Shown here piece after piece: positions 38,337-45,724 of a stretch of DNA of 55,982 nucleotides. Numbering within the stretch: the stretch's first letter is position 1; each line of letters opens with the position of its first letter. The stretch comes from an uncultured Collinsella sp. Lineage in GTDB: Bacteria; Actinomycetota; Coriobacteriia; Coriobacteriales; Coriobacteriaceae. The DNA lies in NCBI GenBank assembly GCA_902496335.1, contig CABVAO010000006.1:1-55982 (forward strand), read 5' to 3'. Under the pieces are notes generated by a model. It was not told the DNA's origin. It saw only the letters and a program-made list of their open reading frames with translations, and searched no databases. The position numbers and the translations under genes were made by a program.

Positions 38337-38378
38337 AGGCGCCCGCTTGCTCCCCCAGCAAGCGGGCGCCTCGTTTTT
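38337..38378 (+). terminator. Terminator of the pknB cluster
   Basis: A perfect 15-bp GC-rich stem (38337-38351 with 38357-38371) followed by CGTTTTT. Confidence 0.92.
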
Positions 38379-38389
38379 GACATGGCATG

Positions 38390-38426
38390 AACCAGAAGAG
38401 CCCGGCACCGTAGCGGTACCGGGCTC
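38390..38426 (-). terminator. Original terminator of tRNA-Arg, now displaced
   Basis: A 13-bp stem (38426-38414 with 38410-38398; one mismatch) lies just past the 3' end of the partial tRNA copy on the minus strand. It most likely terminated the tRNA-Arg transcript before the element inserted; it is now 13.4 kb from the intact tRNA. Confidence 0.7.
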
Positions 38427-38435
38427 GATATTCCT

Positions 38436-38482
38436 CTGGTGCCCCCGGGCGGATTCGAACCGTCGACACCCGCTTTAGGAGA
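38436..38482. repeat. Left attachment site (3' part of tRNA-Arg)
   Basis: These 47 bases are identical to 51866-51912. They correspond to tRNA nucleotides 31-76 (anticodon loop to CCA) read on the minus strand, without the 5' half, so this is a tRNA fragment left by site-specific integration. The adjacent integrase gene points inward from here. Confidence 0.95.
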
Positions 38483-38625
38483 TATGATTTAATGCTACCC
38501 CCTACCATTCATCAAGCATCATTGAACATCATATAACCGCAGATAAACATAGCAGTTTGTGTCTTCTGCCTCCGATAGCTGCGCCTACGCTTTTACAAAC
38601 ATATTACTAACAGCTTTAGCTAAAC

Positions 38626-38670
38626 TGCACTCATTGAATTGTTGAAAACTATTCAAAGAAACGGAGTGCA
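38626..38670 (+). promoter_or_regulatory. Leader hairpin covering the integrase ribosome site
   Basis: TGCACTC (38626-38632) is complementary to GAGTGCA (38664-38670), which contains the ribosome site GGAGTG of the integrase; an inner TTGAA/TTCAA pairing (38642-38646 with 38652-38656) supports the fold. It could limit integrase translation. Confidence 0.45.
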
Positions 38671-38673
38671 AAG

Positions 38674-39921
38674 ATGTCAGAACAGCCACTCATTAGCGGA
38701 AGAGGCACGTGTTGGAAAGACAAGAGATCACCTAACACCTATCGCTATTATTTTTCCCTTGGGGTCAAGGACCCTAAGACAGGGCGTTACAAACGATCCC
38801 CAACTTATACGATTCGCTGCAAGACTAAAACAGAAGCTAAGGCTGCAATGCAGGCCAAGCTGGCTGAAATCAACTCCTCTGGCACGATCACTAAAACTAA
38901 AAAGCCCACTTTGCTTGCGTCCTACTGCTGGGCCTTTCATGAAAATAGGGACACCGAGCTTGCGCCAACAAGCTATGAAAGAGAAGCGTACGATTGCAGG
39001 CATATCGAAGACCTATTCGGTGCGTTTCAGACAATTGAGGGGCTAACTCCCGATCTAATCGAAGAAACATATGCCGAAGCTCGTCGTACGGGAAAATACA
39101 AACCATCAGAGCTTGTACGAATCAATGCGAAACTGCGTCAGATTCTGTCGAATGCAGTCGCAAAGAGAATAATTGACCGAAACCCCTGCGCTACCGTTCA
39201 TGTTCGCAGACCACGCAACAAAAGAGAATCACTTACAATCGACCAAGTTGCTACCCTATGCACACATCTTCAACACATTGAGCTCACCGCCGAAGCTGTT
39301 GGTACGCTAGTACTAGTGTATACGGGTATGCGAAAAGGCGAGATGCTGGGCCTCGAATGGCGCGATTGGGACCCTGCCAATAAAACCTTGAAAATTGACA
39401 GGCAGTACACCAACGATCATGAACTGAGAGCACCCAAGTCACAAGAAAGCCAACGCAAAATCCCCGTTGGAGAAACCTTGGCCGAACGTCTTCAATCATG
39501 GTCAGCCATACAAAAAGAGCTCCTGGCCTCTCTGGGGCTGTCCCAGACTGGCAGCACTCCCATCATTAGCGATATTGCTGTCGAGCAAGGGGTCCCTACT
39601 GTCTGTCACATGAAAAACTACATCTTCAACCATTGGTTTCGCGATTTCGCAGTTAGCTGTAATCTTGGAATCTATGAGCCGAACAATTCGACTGGCGGAA
39701 AACTATATAAGGGCATCTGCCCGCATCAGCTCAGGCATTGTGTAAGCACTTTTATGCTGGCGAACGGATCGGACGTTAGAAGCGTGCAAGGTATTCTTGG
39801 CCACGCGGACCCCAATATCACGCTCAAAACGTATACAAGCCTCGTTCAACAATCAGAAATAAAAGCAGTTAAAGGCTACGAAGACTTCATCAACGCCTAT
39901 ATACAGAGAAGCAAGAAATAG
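38674..39921 (+). CDS. int: Tyrosine recombinase (integrase) of the element
   Basis: A 415-residue phage/ICE-type integrase. It has an N-terminal arm-binding-like domain (1-75, beta-rich), a SAM-like core-binding domain (about 78-175), and a catalytic domain with R220 (TGMRKGE), K255, H351-xx-R354 (HQLRH), H377 (LGHADP) and the nucleophile Y387 (TYTS). It should excise and integrate the element at the tRNA-Arg site only 190 bases away. It is the first gene inside the left end, and its codon use is clearly more AT-rich than the chromosomal neighbours. Confidence 0.96.
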   Translation: MSEQPLISGRGTCWKDKRSPNTYRYYFSLGVKDPKTGRYKRSPTYTIRCKTKTEAKAAMQAKLAEINSSGTITKTKKPTLLASYCWAFHENRDTELAPTSYEREAYDCRHIEDLFGAFQTIEGLTPDLIEETYAEARRTGKYKPSELVRINAKLRQILSNAVAKRIIDRNPCATVHVRRPRNKRESLTIDQVATLCTHLQHIELTAEAVGTLVLVYTGMRKGEMLGLEWRDWDPANKTLKIDRQYTNDHELRAPKSQESQRKIPVGETLAERLQSWSAIQKELLASLGLSQTGSTPIISDIAVEQGVPTVCHMKNYIFNHWFRDFAVSCNLGIYEPNNSTGGKLYKGICPHQLRHCVSTFMLANGSDVRSVQGILGHADPNITLKTYTSLVQQSEIKAVKGYEDFINAYIQRSKK

Positions 39922-39955
39922 CATGTTTTTCATTCATCGTTTTTTTCATAATATT

Positions 39956-39973
39956 ACGGTACTATAATACCGT
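39956..39973 (+). promoter_or_regulatory. TATAAT box inside a palindrome
   Basis: ACGGTA (39956-39961) and TACCGT (39968-39973) form a palindrome whose centre contains an exact TATAAT (39963-39968). A bound repressor would cover the -10 box. A second perfect palindrome, ATGACTAC/GTAGTCAT, lies at 40039-40058. Both precede the small HTH gene at 40140. Confidence 0.5.
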
Positions 39974-40139
39974 TTCCGCAGGTAGATGCTTTATTTGATT
40001 GACATCTAATGAGTTTTAATACATGCTAAAGCTGTCAGATGACTACGCATGTAGTCATAGAAACCGGCCCCCCAAGTGCTTATGAACCTGGTACGTCTTA
40101 CAAGCACAGGGAGGGCCCTCATTGAAAGGATAGCTCATC

Positions 40140-40385
40140 ATGGCCACTCCAAAGATTAGCACCCAGGCGTCCACACCGACTTTCCCTACTGGTGCCGCTC
40201 AGTGCGATCGGTTGCTCCGCGTTAACGATATCCGCGAAATCACTGGCTGGAGCGAGAACACTGCACGCAAATTCATGCGCGAGTCCGGCAAGCTCATCCA
40301 GGTCCATCGCTCTAATTACATGTTTGAAAGCTCGTTCTACGAACTTTTCAAGCAGCTTGAAGGTCGTACCGCCCACCTTGACTAG
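40140..40385 (+). CDS. Small helix-turn-helix protein, possible excisionase
   Basis: An 81-residue protein with a MerR/excisionase-like helix-turn-helix (LLRVNDIREITGWSENTARKFM) in the middle. GAAAGGA precedes the ATG. Its size and its place next to the integrase fit a recombination directionality factor, or a regulator of the next gene 9 bases downstream. The family is not certain. Confidence 0.7.
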   Translation: MATPKISTQASTPTFPTGAAQCDRLLRVNDIREITGWSENTARKFMRESGKLIQVHRSNYMFESSFYELFKQLEGRTAHLD

Positions 40386-40394
40386 GCGGTAAAC

Positions 40395-40781
40395 ATGAGC
40401 GAGCTACCGTCAATTTTCGACAAATATCGCGATGATGTTAATGAGCAACGAGAGATTAGAAGGAAAATGGATAACGCGAATTTTATTTCGGTGCCCGACT
40501 GGGCGTGTTGTGCCACCACTGTCGCTGCCGAGCGCCTCATCCTCGGCCTAGTATGGAAGCTTGGAAATCCTTCCAAAAACAAACGAGCCATGGGCTTTTA
40601 CGCAAAAAGCAAATGGATTGAGGAGCGCTACCACCTAAGTAAGAACACGATCTCCCGGGCCTATACCTCTTTGACGGATAAGGGGTTTATTCAAAAAGCG
40701 GGCGATGGCAGCTGGATGCTTAATTACGCCGCAGTCTACCCCGCCGCAATCGAAAACGGCTGGGAGCCCAAGAAATCTTAA
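40395..40781 (+). CDS. Winged-helix protein, RepL-like
   Basis: A 128-residue protein. The C-terminal half has a winged helix (WIEERYHLSKNTISRAYTSL followed by DKGFIQKAGDGSWMLN) in the style of RepL-type plasmid replication proteins, where a similar wing ends in an Asn-Pro block. The N-terminal half has two cysteines (WACCATT) and no known motif. It starts 9 bases after the HTH gene and is followed by a strong terminator, forming a two-gene operon. A role in replication of an excised circle is possible; a simple regulator is the alternative. Confidence 0.6.
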   Translation: MSELPSIFDKYRDDVNEQREIRRKMDNANFISVPDWACCATTVAAERLILGLVWKLGNPSKNKRAMGFYAKSKWIEERYHLSKNTISRAYTSLTDKGFIQKAGDGSWMLNYAAVYPAAIENGWEPKKS

Positions 40782-41241
40782 GTCCATAGCCCGACTATCG
40801 AGGTCGTGAAGGTCGGTAATCGCCGGGCGTCTATAAGAGCATGCCGCGGATGTAAAATGAAACACGGTCGAATCGAAACAGTTCCCGGACAATTGGCGTC
40901 CGGCCAGACACTTCGATTCGACCCTTTTTCATGCCCGCATCTAAAACAATCCTATAATCATTCTCGACATCTTTAACGCCATCACTCTCCCGCCACCAAC
41001 ACGTCGTTGGTGCCATTTTCAACGAATCGATATGGCCGTCCATTCATGGTCTTTAAGGCACGTGATATCATGAAAACGTGCGGTATTTCTCCAATCGAAA
41101 ACCTGCGTGAACGCATGACTTGAGACGCCTTTTTAGAACTCACCGATCGCAGGACGACTACAAATCAACAGCGACCGCGTATTTGTTCCCAGCCGTACGG
41201 CATGGCGGAGCCATGCCCATTGTTGATTGGAATGTCGCACG
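40782..41241. other. Non-coding gap with hairpins
   Basis: A 460-base gap. It holds the terminator at 40866-40929, a CACCAAC/GTTGGTG hairpin (about 40995-41013), and a perfect GGCATGGC/GCCATGCC hairpin (about 41199-41217) just before the coiled-coil gene. A 70-codon minus-strand frame (40831-41043) crosses the terminator stem and has no good ribosome site; I do not call it. Confidence 0.5.
40866..40929 (+). terminator. Two-tier terminator after the winged-helix gene
   Basis: An outer perfect 12-bp stem (40866-40877 with 40912-40923) encloses an inner CCGGAC/GTCCGG stem, followed by CTTTTT. Confidence 0.85.
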
Positions 41242-41808
41242 ATGACAGACGAGAGAAAAATCAGGGAGATCTACGGTTACGGCATGAAGTCCGTCCTCGA
41301 TGAGGCCGCCGAGCGAATCGAGGCGAGGTGGCGGGAGAAGCTGCTGCGCGAGACCGCCGACCTCAGGACCGAGAACGCACTGCTCATGGCCCAGGTGGAT
41401 GAATTCAGCCGCAAGCTCGCCGAGGCGACGGATCGGAATGAAAAGATTGAGGCCGACTGCAATGAGCGGATTGCCTTTATAGAGGAGAAGTTCGAACTCG
41501 ATACCGCGAACCTCGAACTCGAGAACAACGAGCTCCACGCCGCAAGCATCAGGTACCTCTCCCGTGCTAAGGGCCTCGGCAGGCAGGTTGTCCAACTCCA
41601 TGCCGAGGCTGAGGCCATGGTCGATGAGATCGAGCGGCTGCGCGGCGAGCGTGACACTGCACTGAAAGCCCAAGCCGACACACTCCTGGCCCAGCGCGAC
41701 CTGATGGCCGAGATCGCCGCCCTCAAGGACCGTCTCGCCGCCTCCGAGCAGCGGGCGGCCGTGGCCGAGGCCAAGGTCGAGGTCATGACCCAGATGAAGG
41801 GCGAGTAG
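41242..41808 (+). CDS. Coiled-coil protein of unknown function
   Basis: A 188-residue protein that is almost entirely charged heptad-like helix (for example NALLMAQVDEF and EIERLRGERDTALKAQ), with no membrane segment. It likely forms a long cytosolic coiled coil. Much richer in GC than the integrase. The ATG at 41242 is used here; its ribosome site is weak, and an in-frame TTG lies 15 bases earlier. It converges on the phosphoesterase operon with a 42-base gap. I cannot name a function. Confidence 0.7.
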   Translation: MTDERKIREIYGYGMKSVLDEAAERIEARWREKLLRETADLRTENALLMAQVDEFSRKLAEATDRNEKIEADCNERIAFIEEKFELDTANLELENNELHAASIRYLSRAKGLGRQVVQLHAEAEAMVDEIERLRGERDTALKAQADTLLAQRDLMAEIAALKDRLAASEQRAAVAEAKVEVMTQMKGE

Positions 41809-41850
41809 CCCCGCGCTTCTCCTATCAGGCGGCTGATTTCTAGGAATCTT

Positions 41851-42588
41851 CTAGAGCGCTTCCAGAAGGTTCCTAGAACCGGGCGCAGCATCTTCGATCG
41901 GCACGATGTCTCGGTAGATCAGGCGATGCTTGGCGTCGCGCCATTCGTCGCCGTGGTAATGCCCGAAGAACCAGGTTCGGTAGCCGAGCCGTCCGTCGAG
42001 CTCGCCAAGGAATCGTTGCAGCCGGTCGCCCCGATACTCGCGTCCGCACTCGCGGCACAGTCCCTCAGCAAGGACGGCCGGCGCCTCGTGACTCACCACG
42101 TAGTCGACCCTCCAGCCCACGCGGGCGAGTGCGGCGCGGCATTGGCCCATCTCCTCCTCGCTCGGCATCTCCTCGGGCCACCAGCTCCTCCCCTCCCTGC
42201 GATACTGCCTGTCGTTGCTCGTGGCGCCGCCCATGGCAAGGACCGTGAGCCCGTCGATGTCGAACACCTCACCGCGCATCAGGTGCAGCACGCGCGGTCG
42301 CGCCTCATGGACGAGCCCGCCGTTCCACTCCCGCACCGGCAGCCCAGCCAGGGCGTGGTGGTTCTCATGGTTGCCGTCTACGAAACACGTGGTCCAGGGC
42401 TTCGACTCGAACCAGTCGAGCCAATACCTCTCAGTATTCGAGCCATCCCAGACAAAGCCGAAGTCGCCGGCCACGATCACCACGTCATCGCGCGTCAGCG
42501 CGCGCCCCAGCGGCCAGTTTTTGAAGGCAAACCGGCTGGACCCGTACTCGGCCCTGCCGTGCACGTCGCCCGTCACATAGATAGCCAT
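41851..42588 (-). CDS. Metallophosphoesterase C of the trio
   Basis: A 245-residue calcineurin-like phosphoesterase with all metal motifs: GDVHG near the N-terminus, VAGDFGFVWDG, DGNHENHH, VSHEAPA and GHYHGDE. It shares a distinctive GGATSNDRQYR block with the next gene upstream, so the two are paralogues. The start ATG overlaps the upstream stop by one base (TGATG), so translation is coupled. There is no signal peptide or membrane segment. Substrate unknown. Confidence 0.88.
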   Translation of the reverse strand: MAIYVTGDVHGRAEYGSSRFAFKNWPLGRALTRDDVVIVAGDFGFVWDGSNTERYWLDWFESKPWTTCFVDGNHENHHALAGLPVREWNGGLVHEARPRVLHLMRGEVFDIDGLTVLAMGGATSNDRQYRREGRSWWPEEMPSEEEMGQCRAALARVGWRVDYVVSHEAPAVLAEGLCRECGREYRGDRLQRFLGELDGRLGYRTWFFGHYHGDEWRDAKHRLIYRDIVPIEDAAPGSRNLLEAL

Positions 42589-43313
42589 CAGTACGCACCC
42601 CACGGCAGGAGTTTGTCCCCGAGCCTCACGATCCGGTCATACAGAACCGTGTGCCGTTCGTCCGGGTTGCCGTCTCGGTGAAAATGGCCGTAATACCAAT
42701 GTTTATAGTCCAGGCGGTCCTCGAGCTCGTCGAGGAATCCGGTCAGCCGGTCCACATCGGGGCGTTCCCAGCCTGGGTCCGGGTAGAGCGTCGGCGAGAG
42801 CATGCGCGTCGGGCAGGTATGGGTGATGACGCAGTCGACCTTCCAGCCGACCTCGTCGAGCTTTGTCCGCGCGGTATCGAAATCGCGCTCGTCCGGGAGC
42901 TCCTGAGGCCACCAGCTGGAATACGGCACGCGGTATTCCCTGTCCACGCTCGTGGCACCGCCCATGGTGAAGACCGTCGAGCCGTCGAGCTCGAAGACCT
43001 CGCCGCGCGTCAGGCGCCGAATGGGCGAGGTGTCCGACAGGCGCTGCGTCAGCCCGCCATGCCACATCTCCATGGGGCGCTCCGCCCAGTGATCGAAGCG
43101 CTCGTGGTTGCCGTCGACGAACAGCACCGTGTAGGGGCGCGACTCCAGCCAAGCGATATCGGCGCATTCCTCGGCAGAGAAGTCCCACGGAAAGCCAAAG
43201 TCGCCGGCGATGATCAGATAGTCGTCGCTGCCAAGGCTATCCCCAAGCTCCCAGTCGCGGAGCTTTTGCATGTCGAGCCCACCGTGGATGTCGCCTGTCA
43301 CATAGACCGTCAT
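42588..43313 (-). CDS. Metallophosphoesterase B of the trio
   Basis: A 241-residue phosphoesterase with GDIHGG, IAGDFGFPWD, DGNHERFDH, THTCPTRM and GHFHRDGN, and the GGATSVDREYR block shared with its downstream paralogue. The ATG at 43313 overlaps the stop of phosphoesterase A (ATGA); a longer open frame upstream is only the shadow of that gene. The pair likely arose by duplication and divergence. Confidence 0.88.
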   Translation of the reverse strand: MTVYVTGDIHGGLDMQKLRDWELGDSLGSDDYLIIAGDFGFPWDFSAEECADIAWLESRPYTVLFVDGNHERFDHWAERPMEMWHGGLTQRLSDTSPIRRLTRGEVFELDGSTVFTMGGATSVDREYRVPYSSWWPQELPDERDFDTARTKLDEVGWKVDCVITHTCPTRMLSPTLYPDPGWERPDVDRLTGFLDELEDRLDYKHWYYGHFHRDGNPDERHTVLYDRIVRLGDKLLPWGAY

Positions 43314-43948
43314 CGGATCGCCTCTTTCCGCTTGTAAGCCGCCAGCTCGCGCTCGACCTGCCTGTCGCCGGTCTCGTTGACCCACCAGGGCCATTTCACC
43401 CGGCCGCACGGCTCGTCGACTCCGGCGAACCATTCCCTCAGCTCGTCGAGGCTCACCGGGGAGTGCCCGTTGGCATCGCAACCGACGTCGTAGCGCAGAA
43501 GGCCCTGCTTGCGGTTGAACTCGTTGTACGCGCCGCCGCTGCTGTGGATGTGCCCGTGGAGGTGCCACGATCCATGGTTCATGCCCTGCCAGTCGGCCAT
43601 GGGGTAATGGCTCAGGACGATCTTCTGCCCGTCGATCTTGAGCACGCAGATCGGCGGCTCCACGGTGAAGGCGCCCGCGACCGCCGGCTGGGTCCAGTCC
43701 TTGTCGTGGTTTCCCGGGACTAGGTGGATGCGCCTGCAGGCGATCCGCTTGCGCAGCCCGTAGGCGTCCTGGGCGGTCATCTTGAATGAGAAATCCCCCA
43801 GGATGTAGAGCTCGTCGTCCACGGCAACCCTGCCGTTGATGTTGTCGACGATGGCGTCGTTCATCTGCCAAATCGTCTCCCACGGGCGGTCGGTGAACTT
43901 CAGCACGTTCTCATGCCCGAAGTGGGTGTCGCTGGTAAACCAGATCAT
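43310..43948 (-). CDS. Metallophosphoesterase A of the trio
   Basis: A 212-residue phosphoesterase of a different branch: SDTHFGHEN, LGDFSF, GNHDKDW, LSHYPM and HGHIHSS are the metal ligands, as in small phage- and plasmid-borne phosphoesterases. First gene of the three-gene operon. The ATG at 43948 has AAGGAG in front, and that ribosome site is complementary to a segment of the leader (see 43953-44014). Confidence 0.88.
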   Translation of the reverse strand: MIWFTSDTHFGHENVLKFTDRPWETIWQMNDAIVDNINGRVAVDDELYILGDFSFKMTAQDAYGLRKRIACRRIHLVPGNHDKDWTQPAVAGAFTVEPPICVLKIDGQKIVLSHYPMADWQGMNHGSWHLHGHIHSSGGAYNEFNRKQGLLRYDVGCDANGHSPVSLDELREWFAGVDEPCGRVKWPWWVNETGDRQVERELAAYKRKEAIR

Positions 43949-43952
43949 ATTT

Positions 43953-44014
43953 ACGTCTCCTTCTGTCGCTAAAAAACGTTCTCCTTCGAGGTCAGGAGAC
44001 GTTTTATGAGCGAC
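43953..44014 (-). promoter_or_regulatory. Structured leader with alternative pairing over the ribosome site
   Basis: In the minus-strand RNA the segment ACGUCUCCU (44002-43994) can pair either with AGGAGAACGU (43985-43976), as part of a long hairpin closed by GUCGCU/AGCGAC (44014-44009 with 43970-43965) and rich in U, or with AGGAGACGU (43961-43953), which is the ribosome site of phosphoesterase A. The two folds are mutually exclusive. The rest of the 43949-44211 gap contains a CATGAGG/CCTCATG hairpin (about 44015-44036). Confidence 0.55.
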
Positions 44015-44140
44015 ATGAGGTGCATATCCCTCATGTTCCAAGCTCCAATCTGCCGGATTTGCCCAACTAAAAGTTTACGCTCACGCGCGAACAGGATTTG
44101 ATTTTTGAAATATGGACGAATTCCTCGTCAGGAGGGTAAA

Positions 44141-44215
44141 ATGGTGCCGACGGCAGCCCAAGTTGTAGAGAGCTGGGCAGAGCCGTTGCTTAATGAAGTT
44201 GGGTCATCGTCTTAG
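44141..44215 (+). CDS. Possible 24-residue peptide
   Basis: ATG at 44141 with a strong AGGAGGG ribosome site, encoding a short peptide beginning MVPTAAQVVESWAEP and stopping with TAG at 44213-44215. The stop overlaps the stop of the opposing 41-residue peptide gene (TTAG). Such a short frame may be chance; the ribosome site is the only support. Confidence 0.3.
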   Translation: MVPTAAQVVESWAEPLLNEVGSSS

Positions 44216-44337
44216 CGACGGTGGCCTTTCTTTTTGGGCTTCGAGCCCTGCTTGAGTGCCTTGGAAAGGCCGACAAGGGCCGTGAGGAGCGAGACCATAG
44301 CGGTCAGGAGCTTCACGAGCTCGGTGAAATCGGTCAT
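44212..44337 (-). CDS. 41-residue hydrophobic peptide with basic tail
   Basis: A short gene with a strong ribosome site (GGGAGGTG, 7 bases before the ATG at 44337). The product begins MTDFTELVKLLTAM, continues as a Leu/Val/Ala-rich helix (about residues 5-27) and ends in a strongly basic tail (KPKKKGHRR). This layout resembles small membrane-active peptides such as type I toxins or holin-like proteins, but I recognise no family. It lies between the relaxase and the phosphoesterase operon, same strand as both. Confidence 0.6.
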   Translation of the reverse strand: MTDFTELVKLLTAMVSLLTALVGLSKALKQGSKPKKKGHRR

Positions 44338-44406
44338 GGGCATCACCTCCCATCAAATGGAGGGCTCTGCCCGGCACGAGGGCTGCCGACAGCAAGGATG
44401 ATTCTA

Positions 44407-44607
44407 TCAGAGCGGCTGACTCCCGCCGATCAATTCATACTCCTCACCCTCGCCGAATTGCGAGCATGAAAGAATCGGCACTGGATGGCAGTGCGCTAGG
44501 GCACCGACGATAGGCTTTCCAAAACTAGCGAGGCGTGTCTCCGCGAGCGTAATCGCCTCGGTCGACCGCGCGATCGACCTGCGGCGAGATGTCGACGTTG
44601 CCACCAT
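44407..44607 (-). CDS. Possible 66-residue protein overlapping the relaxase end
   Basis: A frame that starts at an ATG inside the relaxase C-terminal region in another frame and continues 118 bases past the relaxase stop. The part beyond the stop (ASFGKPIVGALAHCHPVPI and onward to GGSQPL) has a protein-like composition. It could be a small overlapping gene or the remains of a longer relaxase tail after a frameshift. The ribosome site is weak. Confidence 0.3.
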   Translation of the reverse strand: MVATSTSRRRSIARSTEAITLAETRLASFGKPIVGALAHCHPVPILSCSQFGEGEEYELIGGSQPL

Positions 44608-45724
44608 GGGCTCGACCTGCGGCGCGAACGCGATCATCGCCAGCATCGAGAACGGCGCCGGCGTAACGGTTGCGAATCTCCCTTGCGTAACCGCGCCGGG
44701 CAAGAAGCTCATCACGAACCGCCGGATCATCGAGCAGATCTTCATCGCACTTCGGTGCGATGAACTTAGGGAAGAGATTGTAGGCGACGCCCTTGCTCGC
44801 CTTTGCCTGCTCGACCCACGCCGAATACGCTTTCTTGAGTCGTTGGATATAGATTTCACAACGAGTCTCATAAGGAAGGGAACGCTCTGCTTCCAGCACG
44901 TTATCTTTGAAGGACGCCTCAAGTTGCTTAATCGCAAACCGACCGTCAAGACGGGTCAGGTTGAAAGTGCACTTCGGATTGCCGGCCTCTTTGATATCGA
45001 GATCTGTCGCATAGACTCGATTGTTCTTGATGAAAATGTCTACGCCCCATGAGGCAAGTAATTTCTTGAACTGCTCCATATTCTTTACGCGACCTTCGTC
45101 AATCGCAATATGGATCAGCTCGCGCAGATTGTTTTTATAACTGTACTCACCGCGACCGATAATCTCCTTTTCTGTGTCGCGCGGCTGGCGATCGCGAATC
45201 TTCGAATTCTTCTTTCCCTTTTCAAGTTGAGTAAGATTCCAGTTCTTATCGAGTTCACGGACCCACGCGGCACGTTCGAATTTTCCGTGACGCCCGCCCG
45301 TCTCGCAACGCTTACCCGTCAAAAGATCCGTGCGGTTAATCGCCATATGAACCGCGTAGCGTTTTCCCGCCTTATCGCTTTCCTCATGCAACGCGACAAT
45401 CACTTGTTGATGCGGGTAGTGTTTCGCAAGCCATTGCTCCGCGTAGGCCATACACGCATCGGGAGTCATCTTGCCTCCGTTGCAGCTGCACTCCTCGGGC
45501 AGAAACGCGAGAATCTGATGAAGCATCGTTATGTTCTTCGCGCCGGCACGCGCGGGCCTGTCGTGATGGAACATCTTCCGCGTCATAGCCATTTCGGAAA
45601 ACCAGTGCTTTCCGTTCGCGAGGTTCCAGCCGCCGCGGGCCAAAGCATTCTTTCCGTTAATGTACTTGCGCAGGTGCTTCGCGTAGCGCTCGGACGAAAC
45701 ACCTTTCTGCTTAACGACGGTCAT
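44525..45724 (-). CDS. Relaxase (VirD2/MOBP-like)
   Basis: A 399-residue mobilization nuclease (PF03432-like) that should nick oriT and pilot the strand. Tyrosines Y14 and Y21 near the N-terminus are candidate nucleophiles. The metal-binding region is VIVALHEESDKAGKRYAVHMAIN with H113 and H126. A Lys/Arg-rich middle and C-terminal region follow. The ATG at 45724 has GGTGAG in front and lies inside the end of the mobC-like gene (14-base overlap), so the two are coupled. Two in-frame codons further up are less likely. Confidence 0.88.
   Translation of the reverse strand: MTVVKQKGVSSERYAKHLRKYINGKNALARGGWNLANGKHWFSEMAMTRKMFHHDRPARAGAKNITMLHQILAFLPEECSCNGGKMTPDACMAYAEQWLAKHYPHQQVIVALHEESDKAGKRYAVHMAINRTDLLTGKRCETGGRHGKFERAAWVRELDKNWNLTQLEKGKKNSKIRDRQPRDTEKEIIGRGEYSYKNNLRELIHIAIDEGRVKNMEQFKKLLASWGVDIFIKNNRVYATDLDIKEAGNPKCTFNLTRLDGRFAIKQLEASFKDNVLEAERSLPYETRCEIYIQRLKKAYSAWVEQAKASKGVAYNLFPKFIAPKCDEDLLDDPAVRDELLARRGYAREIRNRYAGAVLDAGDDRVRAAGRAHGGNVDISPQVDRAVDRGDYARGDTPR

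Noticed and set aside
40831..41043. A 70-codon minus-strand frame
   Set aside because: It reads through a strong plus-strand terminator stem, lacks a ribosome site and has no recognisable motif.
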